Of a stretch of DNA of 64,000 nt, positions 24,441-32,551 are shown in pieces. The DNA is from DASZIT01 sp963819695. Lineage in GTDB: Bacteria > Actinomycetota > Acidimicrobiia > Acidimicrobiales > RAAP-2. Position 1 is the stretch's first letter. Every line of letters begins with the position of its first letter. A program made the position numbers and the translations under genes. The stretch covers positions 1,116,001 through 1,180,000 of the forward strand of contig CAWFXD010000001.1 of NCBI GenBank assembly GCA_963819695.1. The letters are read 5' to 3'. The notes below the pieces were generated by a model that worked only from the letters and a program-made list of their open reading frames with translations, made no database searches and was not told the DNA's origin.

Positions 24441-25483
24441 GCCCACATCACGGAGCCCACGGAGGACATCATCACCGCCACGGACTTCGCGGGATCTTCG
24501 ACCGACTGCGGTGGCCCCACAGCCACGACCCGGTCGACTCGATCGACACGGCCCTCCAGACCAGCCGCGAGGGTATGAGCGCGCTCAAGCGCTCGCTGAT
24601 CGTCCTCGCCCTCACCGCGTCGGTGCAGCTGATCATCGTGGCCGTCTCCGGATCGGTGGCGCTGCTGGCCGACTCCATCCACAACTTCGCCGACGCCCTC
24701 ACTGCCATTCCGCTGGGTCTGGCCTTCTGGCTCGGTCGTCGCCCGCCCAGCCGGCGTTACACCTACGGCTACGGCCGGGCCGAGGACCTCGCGGGAATCT
24801 TCATCATCCTGGTGGTGGCGGCGTCCGCCGTGGTCGCCGGTTGGGAAGCCGTCGACCGGCTGGTGCACCCGCCGGCGGTGACGCACATCGGATGGGTGAT
24901 GGCCGCCGGACTGGTCGGCGTCGCCGGCAATGAGGTGGTCGCCCGCCACCGGATCCGGGTCGGGCGGAGCATCGGCTCGGCTGCACTCGAAGCCGACGGC
25001 TATCACGCCCGCACCGACGGGGTCACCTCCCTCGGTGTGGTTGCCGGTGCCATTGGCGTCGCACTGGGTTGGCGAGCCGCCGACCCGATCTTCGGCCTGA
25101 TCATCACCGTCGCCATTCTCTTGGTGGTCAAGAACGCCGCCCGCGACATCTACCGCCGGCTGATGGATGCGGTGGATCCGGACCTCGTCGACCGGATCAA
25201 GACCGTATTGGGCGCCACCCCGGGGATCTTGGCCGTCGACGGGATCAGGGTCCGGTGGGTCGGCCACCAACTCCACGCCGAGGTCGAGGTCACCTCGGAT
25301 GCCCAACTCTCCCTCGAGACGGCCCACGCCATCGCCGAAGACGCCCGCCACCATCTCCTCCACCAGGTGCGCCGCCTGAGCTCGATCACCATCCACACCA
25401 GTCCGAGTCGACGGCCCGGGCACGATCCCCATGCCCTCACCTCTCATCACTTCGACCCCTTGGGCACCGGTTCCGCACAATAA
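24437..25483 (+). CDS. Cation diffusion facilitator (CDF) metal exporter
   Basis: 348 residues. A His-rich cytoplasmic start (MSPHHGAHGGHHHRHG) precedes six helices. Transport-site motifs are ADSIHNFADA in helix 2 (HxxxD) and YHARTDGVTS in helix 5 (HxxxD). The C-terminal ferredoxin-like domain (VDGIRVRWVGHQLHAEVEVT) ends in a His-containing tail. HxxxD in both helices is typical of zinc-selective members. Translationally coupled to the ArsR gene; probably exports zinc or a related ion in exchange for protons. Confidence 0.9.
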   Translation: MSPHHGAHGGHHHRHGLRGIFDRLRWPHSHDPVDSIDTALQTSREGMSALKRSLIVLALTASVQLIIVAVSGSVALLADSIHNFADALTAIPLGLAFWLGRRPPSRRYTYGYGRAEDLAGIFIILVVAASAVVAGWEAVDRLVHPPAVTHIGWVMAAGLVGVAGNEVVARHRIRVGRSIGSAALEADGYHARTDGVTSLGVVAGAIGVALGWRAADPIFGLIITVAILLVVKNAARDIYRRLMDAVDPDLVDRIKTVLGATPGILAVDGIRVRWVGHQLHAEVEVTSDAQLSLETAHAIAEDARHHLLHQVRRLSSITIHTSPSRRPGHDPHALTSHHFDPLGTGSAQ

Positions 25484-25499
25484 AATCAAGTGATCAGAT

Positions 25500-25531
25500 A
25501 GAAAACAGTTCCGGCTGGTAGAATATGGGAC
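25500..25531 (+). promoter_or_regulatory. Probable leaderless promoter of the second HxlR gene
   Basis: TAGAAT (25519-25524) is seven bases before the ATG at 25532, and no ribosome site is present. No good -35 is seen at the expected distance. Confidence 0.4.
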
Positions 25532-26176
25532 ATGTCGCCCCGGAAGTACGACCAGTTCTGCCCGATTGCCGGGTCCCTGGATGCCATCGGGGAGCGGTGG
25601 ACCCTGTTGATCCTCCGGGACCTGCTGGGCGGCCCCAAGCGGTACAGCGATTTTCGCGAGACGCTTCCCGGGATCGCCACCAACCTGCTATCCGATCGTC
25701 TGCGCCACCTGACCGACCTCGGGCTGATCGAAAAGATGGAAGTCCCCCCTCCGGTGGCCCGAACCATGTATCGACTCACCGAGCGCGGATGGAAGCGGGT
25801 ACCGCCGGTGCTCCAGGCTCTGGCCCGGTTCGGGTTCGAACTGCTTCCCGAAGTTCCCGCTGACATTCCCCCGTTCAGTGGGTACCTGGCCGTGCTGTTC
25901 GGGTTCGACGCGCCCCGAGCCGGCACCGTCGACGAGTCGTACCGGATCACCGTTGACGGGACCTCCTTCGACGTCGGGGTTCGTCACGGGTCTCTTGCCG
26001 CACCGGGAGGTGAGCCGGCCGTCGAGCTTCGAGCCACCGCCCGAGACCTGCTCGGCATGCGGGCCGGAACCTCCCCGGAACTGGATCCCTTCGAGGTCAG
26101 CGGACCGGCGGCGGCCAGCTCCCGGTTTCTCGCAGTGTTCGGCCTCGTCCCGTCGAAGGCAGTGGCCAGGGTCTGA
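25532..26176 (+). CDS. HxlR family regulator with C-terminal ligand-type extension
   Basis: 214 residues. HxlR winged helix (FCPIAGSLDAIGERWTLLILRDLLGGPKRYSDFRETL, TNLLSDRLRHLTDLGLIEKM, YRLTERGWKRV), followed by about 110 residues that resemble the SCP2-like C-terminal domain seen in some actinobacterial HxlR proteins (YRITVDGTSFDVGV, AVELRATARDLLGMRAG). It stands directly before an MFS exporter on the same strand, so it probably controls that pump. Confidence 0.82.
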   Translation: MSPRKYDQFCPIAGSLDAIGERWTLLILRDLLGGPKRYSDFRETLPGIATNLLSDRLRHLTDLGLIEKMEVPPPVARTMYRLTERGWKRVPPVLQALARFGFELLPEVPADIPPFSGYLAVLFGFDAPRAGTVDESYRITVDGTSFDVGVRHGSLAAPGGEPAVELRATARDLLGMRAGTSPELDPFEVSGPAAASSRFLAVFGLVPSKAVARV

Positions 26177-26242
26177 CCCGGCCCGTCCCACCCCTTGGCC
26201 CTGGCCCTGGGCCCCCCGTTTTGGCGGATACTCGCAAATAGC

Positions 26243-26278
26243 TTGACATGGTTGTCTTAATACTTTAGTTTCTTGTCT
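26243..26278 (+). promoter_or_regulatory. Sigma-70-type promoter of the MFS exporter
   Basis: -35 TTGACA (26243-26248), 17-base spacer, -10 TAGTTT (26266-26271), then ATG at 26279: a consensus-like promoter with a leaderless start. TTGTCT is repeated at 26252-26257 and 26272-26277, flanking the -10, and could be operator half-sites. Confidence 0.6.
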
Positions 26279-27856
26279 ATGCGAGGCCGTGGACTGGCTT
26301 TGGCGGCGCTGTGCGTAGCCGCCTTCATCATCAATCTGGACACCACCATCGTGAACGTGGCGCTGCCCACGCTGGTGCGACAGACGGGGGCGACCACCAC
26401 CCAGCTCCAGTGGGTGGTCGACGCCTACAACCTGGTATTCGCGGCGCTGGTCCTGGTCGCCGGCAGCCTGAGCGACCGCTACGGCCGAAAGGGCATGCTG
26501 CTGCTCGGGCTCGGGGTCTTCGGGGCGGCCAGCCTGGCCGGTGCGTTGTGCTCGAGCGCCGATCAGCTGATCGCCGCCCGGGCGGTGATGGGGCTCGGAG
26601 CCGCACTGATCTTCCCGGCCACGTTGTCACTGATCTCCAACATCTTCCCCGAACGCAAGGAGCGGGCCAAGGCCATCGGCCTGTGGGGGGCCACCACCGG
26701 GGTGGGGATCGCCATGGGCCCCATCTTCGGCGGATGGCTGCTCGAACATTTCTGGTGGGGGAGCATCTTCGTCTTCCTGATTCCGTTCGCGGTGCTGGCC
26801 GGGGCGCTCGTTGCCGTTTCGGTTCCGCCATCCCGGAACCCGTCGACGCCGGCCATCGACGGCCAGGGCTTCGTCCTGTCGACGGCGGGAATGGGGTTGC
26901 TGGTACTGGGAGTCATCCAGGCTCCCGACTGGGGCTGGACCACACCGTCCTCGTTGGCCACCCTGGGCGCCGGCGTCTTGCTGTTGGCGGTGTTCTTCTG
27001 GGTGGAGCGGCGTCAGGATCACCCGATGCTGGACGTGAGCCTGTTCGCCAACCCCCGGTTCACCGGGGCCAGTGGGGCGGTGACCATCTCCTTTTTCGCT
27101 CTCTTCGGATTCATCTTCCTGGTCACCCAGTATTTCCAGTTCGTCAAGGTGTACACCCCGTTCGGCACCGGGGTACGACTGTTGCCGGTGGCCGCTTCGG
27201 TGGGGATCTCCTCGCTGCTCGGCACCCGGTTGGCGGTGAGCATCGGCAACAAGATCGTGGTCGGGAGCGGACTGGTCTTCTTCGGCGCCGCCCTGCTGTG
27301 GGTCTCGACCGGCTCGCAGTTCACCTCCTATTGGGTGATCGCCGTCCAGATGGTCGTACTCGGGACCGGGATGGGGTTGACCAGTGCCCCGGCCACCGAG
27401 GCGATCATGGGAGTGGTCCCCATGGCGAAGGCGGGGATCGGTTCGGCGGTGAACGACGCCACCCGGCTGTTTGGCGGGACCCTGGGGGTGGCGGTGATCG
27501 GGAGCGTTGCCGCATCGCTGTACGCCAGTCGGCTGGCGTCGACCCTGCCCACCCACCTCCCCTCCCAGGCCCTGGCGGCGGCCAAGGGATCGGTGGGCGG
27601 CGCGGCGGTTGCCTCTCAACGGTTGTCCCAGGCCGGCTTGGGAAGCCTCGGGCGACACCTCCAGGATGCGTCCACCCAGGCGTTCCTCCACAGCTTCGCC
27701 GGCGGATGCCGGGTAGCCGGAGGAGTGGCCCTGGGTGGGGCTCTGTTCGCGGCGATCCTGCTTCCCGCCCGGCCGACGGCGTTGACCCCGGCGCCGGTGC
27801 CCGATGCCGATCCGGAACCGCGGGTGCCGTCCTTGGAGCCGGGAATCGCGAACTGA
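26279..27856 (+). CDS. DHA2-type MFS efflux transporter (EmrB/QacA-like)
   Basis: 525 residues, about 14 helices. Helix 1 LAALCVAAFIINLDTTIVNVALP, QWVVDAYNLVFAALVLVAGSLSDRYGRKGML (motif A), and the motif C region GVGIAMGPIFGGWLLEHFWW identify a drug:H+ antiporter. A TTG two codons upstream is possible, but the ATG is placed exactly for a leaderless message. Second HxlR/MFS pair in the window (compare 7.0-9.0 kb), here in tandem rather than divergent. Confidence 0.9.
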   Translation: MRGRGLALAALCVAAFIINLDTTIVNVALPTLVRQTGATTTQLQWVVDAYNLVFAALVLVAGSLSDRYGRKGMLLLGLGVFGAASLAGALCSSADQLIAARAVMGLGAALIFPATLSLISNIFPERKERAKAIGLWGATTGVGIAMGPIFGGWLLEHFWWGSIFVFLIPFAVLAGALVAVSVPPSRNPSTPAIDGQGFVLSTAGMGLLVLGVIQAPDWGWTTPSSLATLGAGVLLLAVFFWVERRQDHPMLDVSLFANPRFTGASGAVTISFFALFGFIFLVTQYFQFVKVYTPFGTGVRLLPVAASVGISSLLGTRLAVSIGNKIVVGSGLVFFGAALLWVSTGSQFTSYWVIAVQMVVLGTGMGLTSAPATEAIMGVVPMAKAGIGSAVNDATRLFGGTLGVAVIGSVAASLYASRLASTLPTHLPSQALAAAKGSVGGAAVASQRLSQAGLGSLGRHLQDASTQAFLHSFAGGCRVAGGVALGGALFAAILLPARPTALTPAPVPDADPEPRVPSLEPGIAN

Positions 27857-27874
27857 GCGAGGCAGCCTGAGTCG

Positions 27875-28288
27875 CTACCCGGCCGGGGCACCCAGCAGTT
27901 CGGCCAGGAGAGCTCGGACCCGGCGATCGATCTCGTCGACGATCGGTCGCACCGATTCGATGGGTTGACCGGCCGGGTCGTCGAGGTCCCAGTCGAGGTA
28001 CCGCTTGGCGGGTAGCACCGGGCAGGCGTCCCCGCAGCCCATGGTGATGATGACATCGGCAGCCTCGGCCAGATCATCGGTCAGCGGTTTGGGAAACTCC
28101 CGGCTCGGGTCCAATCCCCGGTCGTGGAGGAGGGAGACCACCGCGGGGTTGAGTCGATCACCCGGCTCCGACCCGGCGGAGCGGACGTCAACCCTCCCGT
28201 GGGCGTAGTGCTCGAGCAGGACCCGCGCCGCCACGCTGCGGCCGGCGTTGTGGGTGCAGAGAAACAGCACGACGGGGGTGTCGGTCAC
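27875..28288 (-). CDS. arsC: Arsenate reductase, low-molecular-weight phosphatase type
   Basis: 137 residues. P-loop CTHNAGRS gives the CX5R site (Cys about 11, Arg about 17), with MGCGDACPVL providing two further Cys and YLDWDLDDP the catalytic Asp loop. This is the thioredoxin/mycothiol-linked arsenate reductase family, reducing arsenate to arsenite in the cytoplasm. The GTG start overlaps the aquaglyceroporin stop by four bases, so the two are translationally coupled. Confidence 0.9.
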   Translation of the reverse strand: MTDTPVVLFLCTHNAGRSVAARVLLEHYAHGRVDVRSAGSEPGDRLNPAVVSLLHDRGLDPSREFPKPLTDDLAEAADVIITMGCGDACPVLPAKRYLDWDLDDPAGQPIESVRPIVDEIDRRVRALLAELLGAPAG

Positions 28289-29067
28289 GATCGTTCCTCG
28301 GCGGTGATCGGCTCCGGGAGCCCGGTTTGGGATGGCCTGGGATCCGTGGCGTGGGCGTGGCCTGGATGAGGCACGACGATATCGGCGGCCTCGGCCGGAG
28401 TCACCCGCGGATAGAGCACTTTGATGACACCGACGGCCACCAGCCCCCCGACCACCTGGGCGCCGATGAAGCTCGGAGCCGATGCCGGTGCGATGCCGGC
28501 GAAGGTGTTGGAGAACATGCGCCCGACGGTGATGGCCGGGTTGGCGAAACTGGTGGAGCTGGTGAAGAAGTAGGCGGCCCCGATGTAGGCGCCGACCGCG
28601 GCCGCCGCGCTCCGGCCCCGGCCGCTGCGAGCCAGGGCGAAGATGACCAACAGCAATCCGAGCGTGGCCACCCCTTCGGACAGCGTGTGCCCGCCGGAGG
28701 CGCGGTGCTTGGCGGAGATGGTCACCGCGGCGTTGGAGAACATGAGGTTGGCGACGACGGCGCCTCCCACGCACCCGGCCACCTGGACAGGCACATAGGC
28801 CGCCGCCACCCGCCAACTGATCCCTCCGAAGACCGCGTCGGCCAACGACACCACCGGATTGAGGTGGGCGCCGGAGACGGGCCCGACCATCAAGATGATG
28901 GCGTACAGACCCGCGGCGGTGGCCGCGGCGTTCTCGAACAGCTGGAGCCCGACATTTCCGGGGGACAGCCGTTGGGCGGCGATGCCCGAGCCGATGACCA
29001 CTGCAGCCAGAAATGCGCTCCCGACCAGCTCGGCCACCAACCGGCGCCAAAGCGCAAGGTCACCCAT
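28285..29067 (-). CDS. Aquaglyceroporin (MIP family), likely arsenite channel
   Basis: 260 residues, six helices and two half-helices. The pore motifs are NPV in GAHLNPVVSLADA and NPA in SFANPAITVGRMF. An aquaglyceroporin encoded with ArsC and an ArsI/CadI protein, with no ArsB or Acr3 pump nearby, matches the AqpS arrangement in which arsenite made by ArsC leaves through the channel down its gradient (known for AqpS, inferred here). It lies 38 bases after the ArsI/CadI stop. Confidence 0.88.
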   Translation of the reverse strand: MGDLALWRRLVAELVGSAFLAAVVIGSGIAAQRLSPGNVGLQLFENAAATAAGLYAIILMVGPVSGAHLNPVVSLADAVFGGISWRVAAAYVPVQVAGCVGGAVVANLMFSNAAVTISAKHRASGGHTLSEGVATLGLLLVIFALARSGRGRSAAAAVGAYIGAAYFFTSSTSFANPAITVGRMFSNTFAGIAPASAPSFIGAQVVGGLVAVGVIKVLYPRVTPAEAADIVVPHPGHAHATDPRPSQTGLPEPITAEERS

Positions 29068-29105
29068 CGGAAGCGAGTGGCGTCAAGGGTTCCGCCGGCG
29101 TCCGG

Positions 29106-29576
29106 TCAGCAACACGACGACGGTGAGCCGGTGGCGGCCAGATCCGGGCGGGCGGCGCAGCACGCCACGCCACCCGGTTCGGCCGATCGCAATTCGCCCG
29201 GGGCCATGTCGGCCTCGCCGAGGACGGTATAGATCTCCCACGGTTCACCGCCGGGACCGTCGACCCACACCTTGTCCTGTACGGCATAGCAACATTCCAC
29301 CTGGTCCTCGACCGCGGTGGCCAGATCGGCGGCGGCCAGTCGGGTTTGGGCCCGGGCGACCTCCTCGGTCGTCTCCACTTCGATGCCCAGGTGGTTGAGC
29401 GACCCTGGCTCCTGGCCCGGGTCCTCGATTAGCACCAATTTGAGCGGGGGGTCGGCCACCGCGAAGTTGGCGTACCCCGGACGCAGCTTGGCCGGCGCCG
29501 TCCCGAACAGCTTCGAATAGAAGGCGACCGCCTCATCGAGGTCGGACACGTTGAGTGCCAACTGGACACGGGACAT
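29106..29576 (-). CDS. ArsI/CadI family vicinal-oxygen-chelate metalloenzyme
   Basis: 156 residues. One VOC domain (RVQLALNVSDLDEAVAFYSKLF, GYANFAVADPPLKLVLIED, LNHLGIEVETTEEV) and the signature VECCYAVQDKVWVDGP, whose paired Cys define the ArsI C-As lyase / CadI family. A Cys-rich tail (GGVACCAARP, SSCC end) may help bind metalloid. ArsI enzymes break the carbon-arsenic bond of trivalent organoarsenicals; CadI members are induced by Cd/As. AGGAGG lies before the ATG. Divergent from ArsR across an operator-like palindrome. Confidence 0.88.
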   Translation of the reverse strand: MSRVQLALNVSDLDEAVAFYSKLFGTAPAKLRPGYANFAVADPPLKLVLIEDPGQEPGSLNHLGIEVETTEEVARAQTRLAAADLATAVEDQVECCYAVQDKVWVDGPGGEPWEIYTVLGEADMAPGELRSAEPGGVACCAARPDLAATGSPSSCC

Positions 29577-29621
29577 CGGGGCCCTCCTGATAGATTGATG
29601 ATCGTCGATGGCTAGTCTCCA

Positions 29622-29641
29622 TGACATATCGACAGATGTCA
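29622..29641. promoter_or_regulatory. ArsR-type operator palindrome
   Basis: Perfect inverted repeat TGACAT-N8-ATGTCA between the divergent ArsI/CadI and ArsR genes. On the leftward strand it overlaps TTGACA, a consensus -35. Binding of the adjacent ArsR would repress the arsenic operon and itself (inference). Confidence 0.6.
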
Positions 29642-29659
29642 ATACGAAAGACCAAAACC

Positions 29660-30014
29660 ATGGCGAACAACCAGCCCAACCGGAGTGCTCTGCTCGACGA
29701 CAGGGCCTTGTGCTGCCCCTCGCTGACCGATGCCCCACTTCAGGAGGAGGACGCCATCGAGCTGGCCCGCGTCCTGAGCGCTGCTCGCCGATCCGGCTCG
29801 GCTCCGGCTCCTCTCGCTGGTGGCCTGCCGGGAGGAGATCTGCTCGTGCGAACTCGAGGCGCCGTTGGGCAAGAGCCAGCCGACCGTCTCCCACCACACC
29901 AAGGTGCTCGCCGAAGCCGGCCTGCTGGTCGGCGAGAAGCGAGGTCGGTGGATGTGGTGGAGGGTGGAGCCGACCCGTCTGGCCGCGGTGCGGGCCGCCC
30001 TCGGCGGGGGTTAG
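29660..30014 (+). pseudogene. arsR: ArsR family arsenic-responsive repressor, frameshifted
   Basis: First frame: MANNQPNRSALLDD, CCPSLTDAPLQEEDAIELARVL. Second frame: ALLADPARLRLLSLVACREEICSCEL, GKSQPTVSHHTKVLAEAGLLVGEKRGRWMWWRVEP. The two join near base 29776, where dropping one base (or adding two) yields a normal ArsR of about 117 residues. Cys pairs CC near the N-terminus and CSC in the recognition region are candidate arsenite ligands. Diverges from the ArsI-Aqp-ArsC operon and overlaps the next convergent gene by four bases at their ends. Confidence 0.8.
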
Positions 30015-30320
30015 TTGGGACGAGCGCGAGTCTCGGCCCGCCGGATGGTGTCGACGAAGAGGTCGAGAAAGTCGCTGACCGTCCGTTCGGTGCCGACCGG
30101 GGTTCGCAGCGGGAGGTGCTCTTGGATGTCGTAGCAGTTGCGCCGACCTTCTTTGCGCTTGACCACGTAGCCCGCTTCGATGAGGTCGGCCATGATGCCG
30201 AACGCGGTGCGGTCGGTGATGTCCAATGCCGCGCTCGACGTCCCTCAGCCGCGTGCAGGGCTCATGGGCGATGAGCAACAGGACCTGAGCATGGCTCCCC
30301 AAGAAGGTCCACTCACGCAT
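30011..30320 (-). pseudogene. Small winged-helix regulator, frameshifted
   Basis: First frame: MREWTFLGSHAQVLLLIAHE, RLRDVE. Second frame: AALDITDRTAFGIMADLIEAGYVVKRKEGRRNCYDIQEHLPL. Removing one base near 30233 joins them as DVEAALDITDRTAFG and gives about 102 residues, the size of a compact MarR/ArsR-like winged-helix family common in actinobacteria. The ATG at 30320 is used. Its 3' end overlaps the 3' end of the ArsR gene. Target unknown. Confidence 0.7.
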
Positions 30321-30396
30321 CGGCGTCCGCCCACTTTCCAATACTGGTAACTAATTGCTAGCGACAGCATACGAGACTCTGGTCTCAGTTGGTCAC

Positions 30397-31068
30397 TCAG
30401 CGGGGCCGGACGATGCCCACCTGAAAGGCGAGCACCGCCACCTGGACCCGGTCGCGCAAGCCGAGCTTGGCCAGGATGCGCCCGACGTGGGACTTGACCG
30501 TCGCCTCGGACACGAAGAGCCGTTCGGCGATCTCCGAGTTCGAGAGTCCGTCGGCTACGGCCACCAACACCTCGCGTTCACGGTCGGTGAGCTCATCGAG
30601 CACCCGGGCGGCGTCCGGCGAGCCGGGCTCGCCCGGAACCGGCAGCTGGTGGGCGTACTCGTCGAGCAGCCTTCGGGTCACCCGGGGAGCGACCACCGCG
30701 TCGCCCGAGGCCACGGTATGGATGGCCGCCACCAGCTCGGCGGGGGGCACGTCCTTCAGGAGAAATCCGCTGGCCCCGGCCCGCAGGGCGCCGAACGCGT
30801 ACTCGTCGAGATCGAAGGTGGTGAGAACCAGCACCCGTTGCCGCGGGTTCTGTTCGACGATCCGCCGGGTGGCCTCGATGCCGTCCATCCCCGGCATCCG
30901 GATGTCCATCAGGATCACGTCGGGGGTGCAACTGGTCGCCGCCTGCACCGCCTGGCGTCCGTCGGCGGCTTCCCCGACCACCGCGATGTCCTCCGCCTCG
31001 TCGAGGATCATGCGGAATCCCTTGCGCATCAGGGGCTGGTCGTCGACCAGCAGCACCCGTACGATCAC
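30397..31068 (-). CDS. NarL/FixJ-type response regulator
   Basis: 223 residues. Receiver domain with acidic pocket LLVDD, phospho-acceptor Asp about 55 in VILMDIRMPGMDG and Lys in FLLKDVPP. C-terminal LuxR-type helix-turn-helix (LTDREREVLVAVADGLSNSEIAERLFVSEATVKSHVGRIL). Its ATG overlaps the stop of the histidine kinase gene by four bases, so the two form a two-component pair. Start codon and domain limits are unambiguous. Confidence 0.93.
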   Translation of the reverse strand: MIVRVLLVDDQPLMRKGFRMILDEAEDIAVVGEAADGRQAVQAATSCTPDVILMDIRMPGMDGIEATRRIVEQNPRQRVLVLTTFDLDEYAFGALRAGASGFLLKDVPPAELVAAIHTVASGDAVVAPRVTRRLLDEYAHQLPVPGEPGSPDAARVLDELTDREREVLVAVADGLSNSEIAERLFVSEATVKSHVGRILAKLGLRDRVQVAVLAFQVGIVRPR

Positions 31069-32291
31069 GGCCGCACCGGCGAGGGCTCGACCTGGAGGGC
31101 GGTGGACACCACCCAGCCACCGTCGGCACCGGGGCCGGCCTGCAAGATCCCTCCGAACACTGCGGCCCGCTCCTGCATGCCGCCGATCCCATGTCCTCCG
31201 GTCCCGTTCCCAACCCGCGATCTGCCGTCGTCGGTGACCGAGACGTGCACGATCGGGTGGTCATAGCGGAGGACGACCCGGGCGCATCCGGCGCCGTCGG
31301 CGTGCTTCATGACGTTGGTGAGCGCCTCCTGGACGATCCGGTAGACGGTCAGCTCGGCCGTCGACGGGAACGAGAAGGTGCTGCCCTCCATCACCAGCTC
31401 GACTCCCAACCCGGTGGACCGCACCCGTCCGATGAGCGTGGGCAGGTCCGCGATGCCGGGTTGGGGGGCGAGGGCACCCTCGACATCCTCGGCCCGGAGC
31501 ACGCCCAACATCCGACGCATGTCGGTGAGGGCTTGGCGACCGGTGGCCGACACCTCGCCCAGCGTCTCGGAGGTGGCGGCCGGATTGGCGGGACCGATGG
31601 CGGCGGCGCCGTCGGCGAGGGTCACCATCACCGCGATGCTGTGGGCCACCACATCGTGCATCTCCCGTGCGATCCGCGCCCGCTCGGCGGCGGCCGCCAG
31701 CCGGGTCTGTTGGTCGCGTTCGAGCTCCAGCCGTTCGGCCCGCTCGACGAGCCAGGCCAGATAGTCGTTCCAGATGCGCACGGTGATGCCCGACAGGAGG
31801 GCCGCCATCACCAGACCGGACAGGAAGACCAGCGACTTGATCCAGGTGTCGGCCAGTATCCCGCTCGCCGACCCGATGATCACCCCGACTTCGAGCACCG
31901 CGGCGGCGGTGAGGGCCCGGACCCGCGACCGGTGGGCGGCCACCGTGTAGAGGGCGACCAGCAGGGACCCGTCGGCGATCAGCCGGTAGCCGAGCAGCCA
32001 CTGGGCGAAGGCAAAGGCGGCGATGGCCACGAAGACGAGCGACGGGTGGGTCCGGCGCCACACCAGTGGCACGATGAGAGCCACCTGCAGCACGAACCCA
32101 CCGACTCCGGGGTGGGGAAGGCGAGCCAGCCAGACCGTGCTGGCGGCCAACAGCGCTCCGGCCAGGAGGGCATCGAAGGCGCGGGGATGGTCGCTGACAT
32201 AGCCGCGGACACGGTGGAACAGGGCACCGAGACCATCGCCGGGTGGGTGGCGCGGGTCGGGGACCGTCGCGGAGCGGGCGAGTGTTCGCAT
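31065..32291 (-). CDS. Sensor histidine kinase (HisKA_3 / NarL-partner type)
   Basis: About 408 residues. The N-terminal part has four to six hydrophobic helices (ALLAGALLAASTVWLARL, GFVLQVALIVPLVW, LVFVAIAAFAFAQWLL, ..., SLVFLSGLVMAALLSGI), with no large external sensor domain. Dimerisation/phosphoacceptor region RIAREMHDVVAHSIAVM, N-box VQEALTNVMKHADGAG, G-box GTGGHGIGGMQERAAVFGG. Partner of the response regulator that follows. ATG at 32291 is used; GTG at 32303 has a better-spaced AGGT. Confidence 0.9.
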   Translation of the reverse strand: MRTLARSATVPDPRHPPGDGLGALFHRVRGYVSDHPRAFDALLAGALLAASTVWLARLPHPGVGGFVLQVALIVPLVWRRTHPSLVFVAIAAFAFAQWLLGYRLIADGSLLVALYTVAAHRSRVRALTAAAVLEVGVIIGSASGILADTWIKSLVFLSGLVMAALLSGITVRIWNDYLAWLVERAERLELERDQQTRLAAAAERARIAREMHDVVAHSIAVMVTLADGAAAIGPANPAATSETLGEVSATGRQALTDMRRMLGVLRAEDVEGALAPQPGIADLPTLIGRVRSTGLGVELVMEGSTFSFPSTAELTVYRIVQEALTNVMKHADGAGCARVVLRYDHPIVHVSVTDDGRSRVGNGTGGHGIGGMQERAAVFGGILQAGPGADGGWVVSTALQVEPSPVRP

Positions 32292-32551
32292 CGAGTTGAT
32301 CACGTGATGACCTGGGCCGAGAGTACTGGCTGGGTGCCGGGTGGATCGAGCGCTGCTCGCGGGGTGGATCGGGGCGAGCCCGGCGAACCGCCAGGTCACC
32401 GCCCAGATCTGCGACGATGCCTCCACCTCGAGGATGACATCCGGGCGGGAGAATCATCCCGGAGGAGGCCGTCTTCGCCGGCGGCGCGTACCGTGGCGTT
32501 GTGGGGCCACGGTGGTCCTCACTCGCCAGGAGGTCACCGCTTGACGCCGGT

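Noticed and set aside
28288..29050. Extended ArsC reading into the aquaporin region
   Set aside because: The extra N-terminal part is the antisense-like shadow frame of the aquaporin. ArsC starts at the GTG before its P-loop.
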